Below, one piece after another: positions 15,937-24,887 of a DNA stretch of 64,000 bases. Origin of the DNA: Natranaerobius thermophilus JW/NM-WN-LF (GTDB lineage: Bacteria; Bacillota; Natranaerobiia; Natranaerobiales; Natranaerobiaceae); NCBI RefSeq assembly GCF_000020005.1, contig NC_010718.1:2934001-2998000 (forward strand), in the 5' to 3' direction. Within the stretch, counting starts at the first letter, position 1, and the number at the start of each line of letters is the position of its first letter. The notes under the pieces are model-generated. The model searched no databases, had not been told where the DNA came from, and was given only the letters and a program-made list of their open reading frames with translations. A program made the position numbers and the translations under genes.

Positions 15937-17160
15937 TTATTCTCCGAATTCTCTGAAATCAGTTACCTGTTCAAATCTATACTCACCATTTTCTTCAACC
16001 ACTTCGCTGACAGACATATGAGTTACACCTTCACGGACTCCGGGCTCATAAGAGATTTCAGGTGCCAGACCTTCTGTAAAGTGAAGCTGATTCATAGCAT
16101 CAATATAACCGTCCCAAGTCAAGTCATCTCCTGCTTCTTCAAGACCTGCCACAAAGGTTTCAGCTGCTACCCAACCGGCCATAGTATAAGCATTAATAGG
16201 TTCGTCAGGGTAATATTCTTCCATTGCGTCATTTAGAGGTTGAAGGGCCTGTTCATCCATCTCTAACCAGCCCAGGGAATAAAGTTCTGTCATTACTTGA
16301 GGAGCTTGAGGGGCTGCCATTTCTAAAAATGAATCATCCGTGTTAGAATATGTGGTCATTATGGGAACCTCGTAAGAGGCGTCCTCAAAATCACCCAATA
16401 TATTAGCCGCATCGTCTGACAGGGCATATAGTAATACCATATCCGGATCCTGATCTCTTGCTAATTGAATTTGACTGGAAAAGTCCGTATCTCCAGGGTT
16501 AAAGGAGATCTCTCTATCTGCATCTAGGGCATCTTCTCGTCCCATTTCCTCAAGACCAGTTTTGATTCCCTGTAGTCCATCTTGGCCCACATCGTCATTT
16601 GCATAAATAACAACCAATTCATCTGCATCAAACTCATCTATAGCGTATTCTGCCATAAGTTTACCTTCATAATCGTAAATAGGTTGAACAGGAAAAAAGT
16701 TTTCACCTGCTTCTCTAAATTCAGAAGCACCTCCTCCAAAGTAAACCGAGGGAATTCCCTCTTCTCTTACCATATCCATAGTTGCCAGGATCCCAGGAGT
16801 TCCAAGCTGACCAACTATAGCAAAGACTTCCTCTTCATAAATTAAAGTCTCCATGCCTGAAATAGCGTTATCTGGTTCAAATTCATCGTCCTGAACTTTT
16901 AGGTTGATTTCTCGTCCATCCACGCCTCCCTCTTCGTTTATTGTCTTGAAATAGGATTCCATACCAGCGTAGTAAGGGCTACCCATAAAAGCAAAGGGCC
17001 CTGATTGTGGACCAACACTGCCCACTAAAATCTCGTCTTCCGTTACTCCTTGAGAAAGTTCTCCATTTCCAACCTCTTCTTCACAACCTGTCATCACAGC
17101 TACCATCAGTATCGCCAAAATAGCGATTGGCAGTACAGCTCTGTTACAAACTGTTAACAT
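15937..17160 (-). CDS. Liv-type ABC transporter substrate-binding lipoprotein
   Basis: 407 aa. A lipoprotein signal (hydrophobic residues 9-23, lipobox VMTGC) places the protein on the outer face of the membrane. The mature part is a type I periplasmic-binding fold of the branched-chain amino acid family (GSVGPQSGPFAFMGSPYYAG at the start, then IVGQLGTPGILATMDMVREE). Homologues bind amino acids, amides, urea or aromatic acids, so the ligand is open. Highly acidic. ATG 17160 follows GAGGGAGGGAC. In an intact operon it would follow livF; an IS1111-like element now lies between them. Confidence 0.88.
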   Translation of the reverse strand: MLTVCNRAVLPIAILAILMVAVMTGCEEEVGNGELSQGVTEDEILVGSVGPQSGPFAFMGSPYYAGMESYFKTINEEGGVDGREINLKVQDDEFEPDNAISGMETLIYEEEVFAIVGQLGTPGILATMDMVREEGIPSVYFGGGASEFREAGENFFPVQPIYDYEGKLMAEYAIDEFDADELVVIYANDDVGQDGLQGIKTGLEEMGREDALDADREISFNPGDTDFSSQIQLARDQDPDMVLLYALSDDAANILGDFEDASYEVPIMTTYSNTDDSFLEMAAPQAPQVMTELYSLGWLEMDEQALQPLNDAMEEYYPDEPINAYTMAGWVAAETFVAGLEEAGDDLTWDGYIDAMNQLHFTEGLAPEISYEPGVREGVTHMSVSEVVEENGEYRFEQVTDFREFGE

Positions 17161-17299
17161 AATGTCCCTCCCTCTATAAATTAATTATTTCTTCAATATA
17201 CTCACTCATTCTCAAGATTTCACTACCATCCATTTTAAGGACTAGGAAGAAAATTTCATATAATGAAATTTTTGTAAAACAGGAGTGCCTTTAAATAAG

Positions 17300-17520
17300 G
17301 GTTGTTCCTGGCAAAATATGGTGGCACATTTAATGGATCTCCACTTGTTCCTTGGTGGTTTTACCTCCCATATCTCACTGGGTCCATTATGGCCCTTATA
17401 AATTCCTTCGTTCTACCTAGCCAAGGGTGGAGGCCAGTTTTGCTCCTTAGCAGGGTCAATGCCCGAATGGATTATTATGACTGGCTTCTCCGTGCTCCTT
17501 TTGTGGATGTAGTATAAATT
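17300..17520 (-). ncRNA. Candidate seekRNA/bridge RNA region of the IS1111-like element
   Basis: This is the GC-richer non-coding stretch 3' of the transposase gene. On the minus strand AATGGA...TCCATT can enclose a large loop (17335-17393). The octamer AAGGAGCA occurs twice here (complement at 17441-17448 and 17493-17500) and once at the element's 5' end (18941-18948). Guide-like matches between the non-coding RNA and element ends are expected in this family. Exact RNA ends cannot be set from sequence. Confidence 0.4.
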
Positions 17521-17542
17521 CTTAAGACTCCAATTTGGCTGC

Positions 17543-18826
17543 TTATGCAGCATCCTGCAATAAATTTAATGAACTGTTCTTTAACATCATCCTGCCATTA
17601 TAAGGTGTCTTTTTGGTACCTAGGGCAAACAAAACTCTGATCAATCTACACGCTAATGCTACAAGCGATTGTTTCTTTTTTAAGGGATTTTCTGGCCTTG
17701 TGGTATAATAATCGTGTAATAACTTAAATTCAGGATTCTTGGCTACTAATGGAATCACGCAGCGATATAAGAGTCCTCTCAAACGAGGTCGACCTCGTTT
17801 GGTTATCTTGGTTTCACCTTTGTGCTTACCTGAACTGTTCTCTTTTAGATTTAAGCCTGCCAGCTTCTTAATTTGATTTGGATGTTGATAATTAGAAAGA
17901 TCACCCACTTCAGCCAAAAATCCTGCCACTGTTACCATCCCTACTCCAGGAATACTCATCATTTCTTCTGCTCCTGGAATTTCTTTTAAAATATTTTCTA
18001 TCTGAACAAGTACTTGTTCTAACTCTTCTATTAAAGCGTCATACTGCGACAATAGGGTTTTCAATTCTTGTCTTGCCATTATTTCGCCTTCTGTTATACC
18101 AGTACTATTCTTGGCTGCTTCTTTCAGCTTTCTTGCTCTTTTTTTACCTACTGCTCGATTCACTTCTCGTTTCCAGCAACTTACTATCTCTTCTTCACTA
18201 TGACCTAATATTTCTTTTGGTAAAGGGAAATTTTTTAGGGTTAATAGTGCTGCTTTTCCATCCCAGTTCTTAAACACTGTGCTGAATTCTGGGAAGTAAC
18301 GATCTAACCAATTGTCTATCCTACCTTTTACACGCCTTAAGTCATCTGTTAGCCGATCTCGCAAATTCATCCCATTCCGTAGTTCTGCATATATTCCTGT
18401 AGGGATATTGGGTACTGAGTAACGGCCATCTTTTACTAACTGTGCTATCACTTTTGCATCTTTAATATCATTTTTAGTTGGTGAGTTGTCGTCTAGTTCT
18501 TTGCTCTTTTTTACGTGATTTGGATTTACTAAAATAGTTTGGATACCTGTTTGCTTTAAAAATTGAGCTAGAGTCAGCCAGTATTGGCCAGTAGGTTCCA
18601 TACCTACTAAGACTTCTTCTTTTGCTTGTTCTTGTTTGATTACCTCTAGCCAACTTAAAAACTTCTTAAAACCTTTCCTGGTGTTTTCAAAGGTGATTGG
18701 TTTCGAAAACTCCACACCCCGAAAATCCTGAGCTCTTGCTACGTGTTCTGCTTTTGCAATGTCTACTCCGATAATCAAACTTGACTCTTTTACTTGATTA
18801 ATTCTCTCATTTTGGGTATACTTCAT
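17543..18826 (-). CDS. IS110-family transposase (IS1111-like)
   Basis: 427 aa, complete. The N-terminal RuvC-like DEDD domain begins IIGVDIAKAEHVA (first Asp), continues with GMEPTGQYW (Glu) and NDIKDAKVIAQL (last Asp pair). The C-terminal transposase-20 domain has IPGVGMVTVAGFLAEVGD (helix-hairpin-helix-like) and the Ser-bearing LAGLNLKENSSGKHKG. These enzymes move by RNA-guided recombination without making large target duplications. ATG 18826 follows GAGGAGG. No frameshift is visible, so the copy may be active. Confidence 0.93.
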   Translation of the reverse strand: MKYTQNERINQVKESSLIIGVDIAKAEHVARAQDFRGVEFSKPITFENTRKGFKKFLSWLEVIKQEQAKEEVLVGMEPTGQYWLTLAQFLKQTGIQTILVNPNHVKKSKELDDNSPTKNDIKDAKVIAQLVKDGRYSVPNIPTGIYAELRNGMNLRDRLTDDLRRVKGRIDNWLDRYFPEFSTVFKNWDGKAALLTLKNFPLPKEILGHSEEEIVSCWKREVNRAVGKKRARKLKEAAKNSTGITEGEIMARQELKTLLSQYDALIEELEQVLVQIENILKEIPGAEEMMSIPGVGMVTVAGFLAEVGDLSNYQHPNQIKKLAGLNLKENSSGKHKGETKITKRGRPRLRGLLYRCVIPLVAKNPEFKLLHDYYTTRPENPLKKKQSLVALACRLIRVLFALGTKKTPYNGRMMLKNSSLNLLQDAA

Positions 18827-18999
18827 GGTAAGTACCTCCTCTGCTTAAATTAAGGGTCGTCATTTCTAGGTGTAGCGACACCTCGTATATTAGCAGGAGG
18901 TACTTTTTTTATCAATCTTCATTTTAATTCATTACAGGAATGCTCCTTATAAATTTTCCCTCGACATCCTCCAGCCTGAAATATTAGTCACACAAAATC

Positions 19000-19384
19000 T
19001 TATGTTCCCAGATAGGCCTCTTTCACCTGGGGATCTTCCCATAACTCTTTACTGCTGCCTGTTAATTTGAGTTTTCCTGTTTCCAAAATATACCCATAGT
19101 GGGCAATTTGCAGAGCTTGATAAGCATTTTGCTCTACCAGAAGCACTGTCACCCCGGCTTCGTTAATTTCCTTAATAATTTTAAAAATAGTATCAACTAT
19201 TTTAGGCGCTAGCCCTAAAGAAGGTTCATCTAACATCAATACCTTTGGATCAGCCATTAAAGCTCTGCCTAGGGCCAGCATTTGCTGTTCCCCCCCGGAT
19301 AACGTTCCTGCCAGTTGAGTTCTTCTGTCAGCGATAGCGGGAAAGTAATGGTACACCTGATTAAATTTATTCTCTAACCCCCCC
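19000..19384 (-). pseudogene. livF: livF, 3' part (severed by an IS110 element)
   Basis: From the element junction the frame reads GGLENKFNQVYHYFPAIADRR, then the ABC signature LSGGEQQML, Walker B VLMLDEPSLGLAP and the H-loop region, ending EAYLGT. That is exactly the C-terminal half of LivF, the second ATPase of the branched-chain amino acid transporter. It has no start codon or RBS of its own in the right place. The matching N-terminal half is at 20899-21247. Confidence 0.9.
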
Positions 19385-19454
19385 TTGTCTGTTATAGTTA
19401 TTTATAGAAGGGCAGGAAAGCCCCTCTTGGATCACGTAATAATAAAGTAAAGGT

Positions 19455-19605
19455 GGCCATCCGGGGAAAGACCAAACACCCCTAGTTAGTACGACTACTT
19501 AAAAAAGAACTGTCTTCCCCGGATACCATAAGTAGCAGTTACGGACTATAGAGAAGTTGTGCCTCGAGCACTGATGCTAGACAAGGCTTACCTCTGCTAC
19601 TAAAT
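19455..19605 (+). ncRNA. Candidate bridge RNA of the IS110 element in livF
   Basis: Stem 1 is 19459-19472 paired with 19512-19524 (ATCCGGGGAA-GAC, one bulged A). Its loop holds AACACCCCTAG (19475-19485), which matches 9 of 11 bases of the left insertion flank AACCCCCCTTG (19377-19387), and TAAAA (19500-19504), which can pair with the right flank TTTTA. Stem 2 is AGTAGCAG (19531-19538) with CTGCTACT (19594-19601) and encloses an inner GTGC/GCAC hairpin. Its left arm has ATAGAG (19548-19553) against the right element end ACAGAG, and its right arm has AGACAA (19579-19584) complementary to the left end TTGTCT. This is the published target-loop/donor-loop architecture of IS110 bridge RNAs. Confidence 0.65.
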
Positions 19606-19630
19606 ACCATCACCTTAAGGAGGTCTTAGA

Positions 19631-20830
19631 ATGTACTTTGTTGGGATTGATTGGGCTGATACAAAACATGATATCCTGGTCATGAGTGGCGATGGTAGAG
19701 AACTAGATAACTTCACTATTCAACATTCTAAAGATGGTTTTGAAACTCTAAAAAACAAGCTATTAAAACATGATGACGATCCTGAAAACTTCTATTGCTT
19801 AATTGAAACTAAACATGGACTTTTAACCCAATATCTTTTAGAAAATAACTTCACTGTTTATTCTGTTAACCCCAAACTAGTTGATGCTAGAAGAAAAGCT
19901 TCTGGGGCTAAAACTGACTTTATTGATGCTAAAATACTAGCTAATATGGGTAGATCAGAGCTCCATGACTTACATAAGCTAGAGCCTGATTCTGAACACA
20001 TTCAAGAACTTAAAGTACTCACCAGAGATCAAGAAGCTCTTATACAAGAAAGTGCTAGGTTAACAAATAGACTGATTTCAACCCTGAAAGAATATTACCC
20101 TGTTGCTCTTGAATTGTTTTCTAAAATAACTCTACCTGTTTCTCTAGCTTTTTTAAGGAAATATCCTACTCCAAAACAGGCTCGAAAAGCTAGTAGAGAT
20201 GAGATCTTTAAGTTTTTAAAAAAGCAAAAACATCCTAACCCTACGTCTAAAGCTAATGAGATCTTCACAAAGCTTCAAAAACCTAATTTAGAAGGAAACA
20301 GAGCCATTTGTTCTGCCAAGTCTAAGTTTTTATTTACTATCCTAGATCAGCTAGAGCCTTTATTAGAACATATTGATGAGTACGACAAGGAAATCGAGAA
20401 ACTTTTTAAGTCCCACTCTGACAGTAAAATTTTCGACAGCATACCAGGTGCCGGTAAGCGAATTGCACCGAGGCTGCTGGCAGAGTGGGGAGACGATCGC
20501 AGCCGTTATGCTGACGCCTCGGTGGTACAGGCCCTTGCGGGAACTTCACCAGTACTCCATCAAAGTGGCAAAATGCGTATTGTAAAAAGGCGACACTCTT
20601 GTATTAAGCCTTTTCGAAACGCTTTACATCAGTTCGCTCTACAAACTACAAGGTGGATCCCCTGGGCCAAAGACTATTACTACAAAAAGCGCAAAGAAGG
20701 TAAACAGCATCATGAAGCTGTAAGGACTCTAGCTAATATTTGGGTTAGGATACTCTTTGCTATGTGGGTAAACAAAGAGCCCTACAACGAAAGCAAGTTC
20801 ATAAAAGCTAGAGAAAAACACGCTGCTTAA
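19631..20830 (+). CDS. IS110-family transposase (RNA-guided recombinase)
   Basis: 399 aa, intact. RuvC-like DEDD domain: Asp in FVGIDWADTKHD, Glu in CLIETKHGLL, Asp residues in TDFIDAKILA. A coiled-coil region (about residues 120-260) links to the C-terminal domain with SIPGAGKRIAPRLLAEWGD and the catalytic-Ser segment LAGTSPVLHQSGK. ATG 19631 follows AAGGAGG. Its non-coding RNA region is 5', placing it in the IS110 rather than IS1111 group. It shares little obvious sequence with the transposase at 17543-18826, so the two arrived independently. Confidence 0.93.
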   Translation: MYFVGIDWADTKHDILVMSGDGRELDNFTIQHSKDGFETLKNKLLKHDDDPENFYCLIETKHGLLTQYLLENNFTVYSVNPKLVDARRKASGAKTDFIDAKILANMGRSELHDLHKLEPDSEHIQELKVLTRDQEALIQESARLTNRLISTLKEYYPVALELFSKITLPVSLAFLRKYPTPKQARKASRDEIFKFLKKQKHPNPTSKANEIFTKLQKPNLEGNRAICSAKSKFLFTILDQLEPLLEHIDEYDKEIEKLFKSHSDSKIFDSIPGAGKRIAPRLLAEWGDDRSRYADASVVQALAGTSPVLHQSGKMRIVKRRHSCIKPFRNALHQFALQTTRWIPWAKDYYYKKRKEGKQHHEAVRTLANIWVRILFAMWVNKEPYNESKFIKAREKHAA

Positions 20831-20898
20831 TTTAGTTTTAAAAGAGCAAAATTTCAAATTTGGATTACTGTATCCTGTGTTTCCAAAATTTTACAGAG

Positions 20899-21247
20899 TT
20901 TTATCCTTTACATAGAGAATCTTTTTATTTGTACTATAAGCCCCTATTATTAGATTCTCTTCAACTGTCATTCTGGGGAAAATCCGTCTACCTTCCGGTA
21001 CTTGTATTATCCCTTTGCTGACTATCGCTTCCGGAGATAGTTTGGTGAGTCTCTTATCCCCTGACAAAACTTCTCCCTGGGTAGGTGTTAATAATCCTGA
21101 AATAACTTTTAAAATAGTAGTTTTACCCGCTCCGTTTGCACCCAAAAGTGCTGTGATCTCCCCCTCCTCTATAGACATGTTAATGTCCTCTAAAGCTTTG
21201 ATATATCCGTAATAAGCTGTTATATCAACTAATTTAAGCACTTGCAT
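20899..21247 (-). pseudogene. livF: livF, 5' part (severed by an IS110 element)
   Basis: ATG 21247 follows AAGGAGAGG and opens MQVLKLVDITAYYGYIKALE with Walker A GANGAGKTT and the Q-loop region IIQVPEGRRIFPRMT. After YSTNKKILYVKDK the frame runs into the element and stops at 20891-20893. The LivF N-terminal half is normal up to this point. The start overlaps the livG stop by 14 bases, showing the original operon coupling. Confidence 0.9.
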
Positions 21248-22013
21248 CCTCTCCTTTACCCAGATAAGCCTCTTGTACCTTAGGGTTCTTTTGGATGTCT
21301 GCGGGATTGCCACAGGCAATTTTTCTGCCAAAGTTCATCACGGTAATTTTATGGCAAATTTCCATTACCAGGCTCATATCATGTTCTACTAGGATAACGG
21401 ATATGCCGAACTCTTCCTGAACTTGTGTAATTAACCCAGCCAAGTTTTGAGTCTCTCTTTCATTCATTCCTCCTGCCGGTTCATCAAGTAACAGCAATTT
21501 AGGCTGGGAGATTAAAGCCCGACCCATCTCAATCTTTTTCTGAATTCCAAGGGGTTGAGAGGTTGCTGGCATTTTCAAAGTATCCTTTATATTTAAAAAT
21601 TCCGCTATGGATTCAGCTCGTTCCCTGGCTTTAGATTCATCACTTAAACTACCAGGTAGGCTTAAACCTTCCAAAAGTAAACCACTTCTCATATTGGAAT
21701 GATAACCTACCATTAAGTTCTCTAGGACAGTTAAATTATCAAAAAGTTCCACATTTTGAAATGTCCTACTAATACCGCATCTTATTACCTGATGTGGTGA
21801 TAAATTTAAAACATTTTGCCCATTATCTAAAAGGATTTTTCCCTTATCCGGTGTATAGAATTTACTGATACAATTAAAAACGGTAGTTTTCCCCGCCCCA
21901 TTGGGTCCAATTAAGCCGTGAATCTCTTGTTGGTTTACATCCATAGATAACTCATTCACCGCAACTAAACCGCCAAAGCTTTTAGTTAAATTTTCAATTG
22001 ATAATAAAGCCAT
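21234..22013 (-). CDS. livG: Branched-chain amino acid-type ABC transporter ATPase LivG
   Basis: 259 aa from ATG 22013 (MALLSIENL), chosen over an upstream ATG at 22040 because CAGGGGGT lies before it. Walker A is GPNGAGKTT, Walker B LLLLDEPAGGMN, and the C-terminal LivG extension with NFGRKIACGNPADIQKNPKVQEAYLG is present. The signature region reads LGIQKKIEMGRAL, a variant of the usual LSYGQQRR. It pairs with LivF to energise LivHM. It starts 7 bases after the livM stop. Confidence 0.92.
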   Translation of the reverse strand: MALLSIENLTKSFGGLVAVNELSMDVNQQEIHGLIGPNGAGKTTVFNCISKFYTPDKGKILLDNGQNVLNLSPHQVIRCGISRTFQNVELFDNLTVLENLMVGYHSNMRSGLLLEGLSLPGSLSDESKARERAESIAEFLNIKDTLKMPATSQPLGIQKKIEMGRALISQPKLLLLDEPAGGMNERETQNLAGLITQVQEEFGISVILVEHDMSLVMEICHKITVMNFGRKIACGNPADIQKNPKVQEAYLGKGEDASA

Positions 22014-22020
22014 AGTAATA

Positions 22021-23103
22021 TCAACCCCCTGGTCCTTCATGTTTAGATTCCGAAGTTTGGTTTTCTTTTGAGCTATTAAAAGAATTGTCAGATTTAGCGC
22101 TTTCTGTACCTGATTGATAGCTCACACCGATAATTGCCAGACCACTTTTACCCCACTTGACAAACTTTCTGTATAGGCCTTCAGGAAAATAAATTATTGT
22201 CAAAATCAACAGTATCCCTGTAATAATAAAGTTAATGCTTCTAATTCCCTCTAAGACCGGTAAATTACGAGCCAAGTTAGGCACAATTTCTAAGAATGCA
22301 GCTCCAACCACACTGCCACCTATTGATGCCAGCCCCCCTATCACTGTCATAGCAACTAAATCAAGGGATGCTTCCAAACCCCAACGGGTTGGTTCAATAA
22401 ATCTGATCAAATGAGCATATAAACCTCCAGCAATACCCACGTAGAAAGTGCTGATAGCAAAGGCGATCATTTTATATTTGAACATGCTGATACCTACGGC
22501 CTGAGCTGCATGACTGCTATCTCTCATGGCCATTAAAGCCCTACCAGTTTTGGAGTTAAGTAAGTTATAAGCAAAGATAGCCAATATAACTAATACTATT
22601 GTGCCTAGTATTAATGAATGCTCACGTTGAATGATTTCAAGCCCAAATATTTCTGCCGGTGGTGCTCTTCTACCTGAAAAACCCTCGGTAAAAGCAGTCC
22701 ACTCAATGAATATGTGCTTAATGGTCATTCCGAGACCTAAAGTAGCGATAGCCAGGTAATGACCTTCTAATCTTAGAGCTATAGCTCCTAAAATTAGACC
22801 TAATAACATGGGAATGATTCCTGCAACTAACAATCCCAAAATAAAGGATAAATCCATAACTTGAGTGATATAAGCGGACAGATACGCTCCCAAGCCCATA
22901 AAAGCTATATGACCTAGGGATACTTGACCCGAATAACCTAACAGAATATTAAACCCAATGGCACCAATGGAATAAATGACGATCATATTCAGAATAGTCA
23001 TTTGTCCCCGGGAGAAGATGGGGAGATAGATATTCACTATCGGGACCAGTATAAATAATAAACCCAGGGTGATATACAGATAAGGCCGTTTGAATACAAT
23101 CAT
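22021..23103 (-). CDS. livM: ABC transporter permease LivM
   Basis: 360 aa with about 9-10 membrane segments and the LivM core IGFNILLGYSGQVSLGHIAFMGLGAYLSAY. The long cytoplasmic loop with LRLEGHYLAIATLGLG and GRALMAMRDSSHAAQAVGI is the coupling region for LivG/F. The last 40 residues form an unusual polar tail rich in Ser, Asn and Lys. ATG 23103 is 2 bases from the livH stop. Confidence 0.92.
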   Translation of the reverse strand: MIVFKRPYLYITLGLLFILVPIVNIYLPIFSRGQMTILNMIVIYSIGAIGFNILLGYSGQVSLGHIAFMGLGAYLSAYITQVMDLSFILGLLVAGIIPMLLGLILGAIALRLEGHYLAIATLGLGMTIKHIFIEWTAFTEGFSGRRAPPAEIFGLEIIQREHSLILGTIVLVILAIFAYNLLNSKTGRALMAMRDSSHAAQAVGISMFKYKMIAFAISTFYVGIAGGLYAHLIRFIEPTRWGLEASLDLVAMTVIGGLASIGGSVVGAAFLEIVPNLARNLPVLEGIRSINFIITGILLILTIIYFPEGLYRKFVKWGKSGLAIIGVSYQSGTESAKSDNSFNSSKENQTSESKHEGPGG

Positions 23104-23105
23104 TT

Positions 23106-23978
23106 TTACACCTTCTTTCCAGGGTTTTTACCTAGTATTCCGTAAGGCTTAATGATGAGAACTATAATAAGCAATCCATAAACAATCACCGTCTGCCAAG
23201 TTAAGGACACATAATAACCGATTAAGTTATCTGCAATTCCTATAATAAAACCACCAACAACAGGTCCGATAAAAGAACCAAAACCACCAAGTACTGCAGC
23301 AATAATTGATTTTAAGTGAACTTCCATCATCATAGTAGTAGAAACATTGGTAGTAGGAGCTACCAGGACTCCGGTGACAGCTCCCAAGGTGGCGGCAATT
23401 ATCCAGGACAACATGTGTATTCTTTGTACGGGAATTCCCATTAATCGAGCCGTTGTTTCATCTTGGGATGTTGCCCTGATTGCCATGCCCCAAAAGGTAT
23501 TGTTAAGAAGATAGAATAACACCAGCATAATGACTATAGTAACCCCTATGATAAACAGGGCATTAGGACGAAGGATAAGATCTCCCACGACTATGTTATC
23601 TGCAGCTACGGCAGGTCTCATATAATGCGAGTCTATCCCGAATATTGCAGCTGCCAAACCATCAATTGCCATTATTAACCCTAAGGTGATAATCATTCTT
23701 CCTATTTTACTAGCTTTATGGGCAGGTCTAATACAAAACCTGTGTACAAAGCCACCTAAAAACACGGCAAAGATAATTGCAGCTAAAAATGCAACAATAT
23801 AGGGTAAATCTCCTCTCCATAAAGTAAAGGCTAAAAAACTTGCAAACATGGCCATCTCGCCTTGGGAAAAGTTAATAATGGTGGCAGTTTGATAGATCAA
23901 AACAATTCCAAGGGCTGCTAGAGCATATAAACTTCCTGTTTCTAAGCCGGAAATTACTATCTGGATAAACACAGACAT
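23106..23978 (-). CDS. livH: ABC transporter permease LivH
   Basis: 290 aa with about 8 membrane segments. GSLYALAALGIVLIYQTATIINFSQGEMAM is the LivH signature (shown here across residues 15-45), and AIRATSQDETTARLMGI is the coupling loop. It forms the membrane channel with LivM. ATG 23978 follows GGAGAGTGGGAGTGG. It starts 24 bases after the alpha/beta hydrolase stop, so transporter and hydrolase are in one transcript. Confidence 0.92.
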   Translation of the reverse strand: MSVFIQIVISGLETGSLYALAALGIVLIYQTATIINFSQGEMAMFASFLAFTLWRGDLPYIVAFLAAIIFAVFLGGFVHRFCIRPAHKASKIGRMIITLGLIMAIDGLAAAIFGIDSHYMRPAVAADNIVVGDLILRPNALFIIGVTIVIMLVLFYLLNNTFWGMAIRATSQDETTARLMGIPVQRIHMLSWIIAATLGAVTGVLVAPTTNVSTTMMMEVHLKSIIAAVLGGFGSFIGPVVGGFIIGIADNLIGYYVSLTWQTVIVYGLLIIVLIIKPYGILGKNPGKKV

Positions 23979-24002
23979 TTATATCCACTCCCACTCTCCT
24001 GG

Positions 24003-24887
24003 TTATTGTAAAAAGCTTTCCAGTTCTTTCACTACCCATGGCAAATCGTCAATCATCAGATTATGCCCACAATGCTCATTAGTCACCAGTGTGGCAGAAA
24101 TTCCAAGGTCAGAGATAGTTTCTCTGATCATTTCCCTGGTGACAACCTGATCTAAATCACCCCAAAGTATTTTAGTAGGAAGTTTAATATCCCTCGCTTC
24201 TCCAGTACCGTAATCGACGCCATTGCTCACTTCACTGATGTTAAACTTGTTTAGGGCATTATAGACATCAATTAAATTGCGCTGAGTTAAAATATCGTCT
24301 AAGTATTCTTCATATTTTTCCGGGGAAGGTTGATTATTGACGTAGATTAGCTGATTCCAAATCTGACGTACAACTTCCCGATCTTTTCTTTGAAATGCCT
24401 TAACTATGGAATCAAATTCCTGGGCTACCTCATCCCTAGTGATAACCCTTTCTAAAGGTTGTTGCTCTTGATCACTTTTATAGATAGGATAACCACGTGT
24501 AGAAATGGGTGCTAATAGAGCTAGTTTATCAGCATATTGAGGATTATCGGCGATCAATTTCATAGCAACAGCACCGCCAGTTGACCAACCAACCAGATAG
24601 AATTTTTCAAGATTTAATTTATCGCAAAATTGGCGCAAAACCAGAGATAGATCTTTTATATCATTAATTGGTTTGTTATAAGTTGAGAGCCCAAAACCCG
24701 GCAAGTCTATGGCATAAATTTGATATTTCTCGGTCAAGTTTTCCATTAACAGATCCCAGTGCTTCGAAGAAGTCATATTTCCATGAACCAAAACCAAAGG
24801 ATAACTAGAGCTAGACCCTTCACGCCAGCGGTAATAAATTGTCTCCCCCCTGGGTATTTCCACAGAATCAATGTTAATCCGAACCAT
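24003..24887 (-). CDS. Alpha/beta hydrolase
   Basis: 294 aa. The HGNMTSSKHW oxyanion segment, nucleophile elbow GWSTGG (Ser about 121), acid in LWGDLDQVV and His in NEHCGHNLMIDD form a complete catalytic set of the alpha/beta hydrolase fold. No signal peptide, so cytoplasmic. It resembles C-C bond or ester hydrolases of degradation pathways; substrate unknown. ATG 24887 follows AAGGAGGG and overlaps the sigma-54 regulator stop by 14 bases. Different from the hydrolase at 15060-15875. Confidence 0.85.
   Translation of the reverse strand: MVRINIDSVEIPRGETIYYRWREGSSSSYPLVLVHGNMTSSKHWDLLMENLTEKYQIYAIDLPGFGLSTYNKPINDIKDLSLVLRQFCDKLNLEKFYLVGWSTGGAVAMKLIADNPQYADKLALLAPISTRGYPIYKSDQEQQPLERVITRDEVAQEFDSIVKAFQRKDREVVRQIWNQLIYVNNQPSPEKYEEYLDDILTQRNLIDVYNALNKFNISEVSNGVDYGTGEARDIKLPTKILWGDLDQVVTREMIRETISDLGISATLVTNEHCGHNLMIDDLPWVVKELESFLQ

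Larger units (their letters stand above)
17280..18940 (-). mobile_element. IS110-family element, IS1111-like layout
   Basis: The element consists of a 427-aa transposase gene with a long non-coding stretch (about 260 bases) 3' of it and a short one 5'. That is the arrangement of the IS1111 group. Both ends carry a similar 10-20 base sequence in direct orientation (CAGGAGTGCCTTTAAATA from 17280, CAGGAATGCTCCTTATAA from 18935), consistent with a sequence-specific junction. It sits in the gap between livF and the binding-protein gene. Ends are approximate. Confidence 0.7.
19387..20898 (+). mobile_element. IS110-group element inserted in livF
   Basis: About 1.5 kb separating two collinear halves of livF. 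The layout is a roughly 245-base non-coding 5' region, a 399-aa transposase gene and about 70 bases after it, as in the IS110 group. There are no long terminal inverted repeats. The junctions are ACCCCCC-TT-GTCTG on the left (19385-19386 is a likely TT core) and ACAGAG-TT-TTATCC on the right (20899-20900). The T runs make the exact ends uncertain by a base or two. Confidence 0.85.

Noticed and set aside
17302-17517. 71-codon plus-strand frame in the IS1111-like element
   Set aside because: It overlaps the candidate guide RNA region, has no good ribosome binding site and no recognisable protein features.
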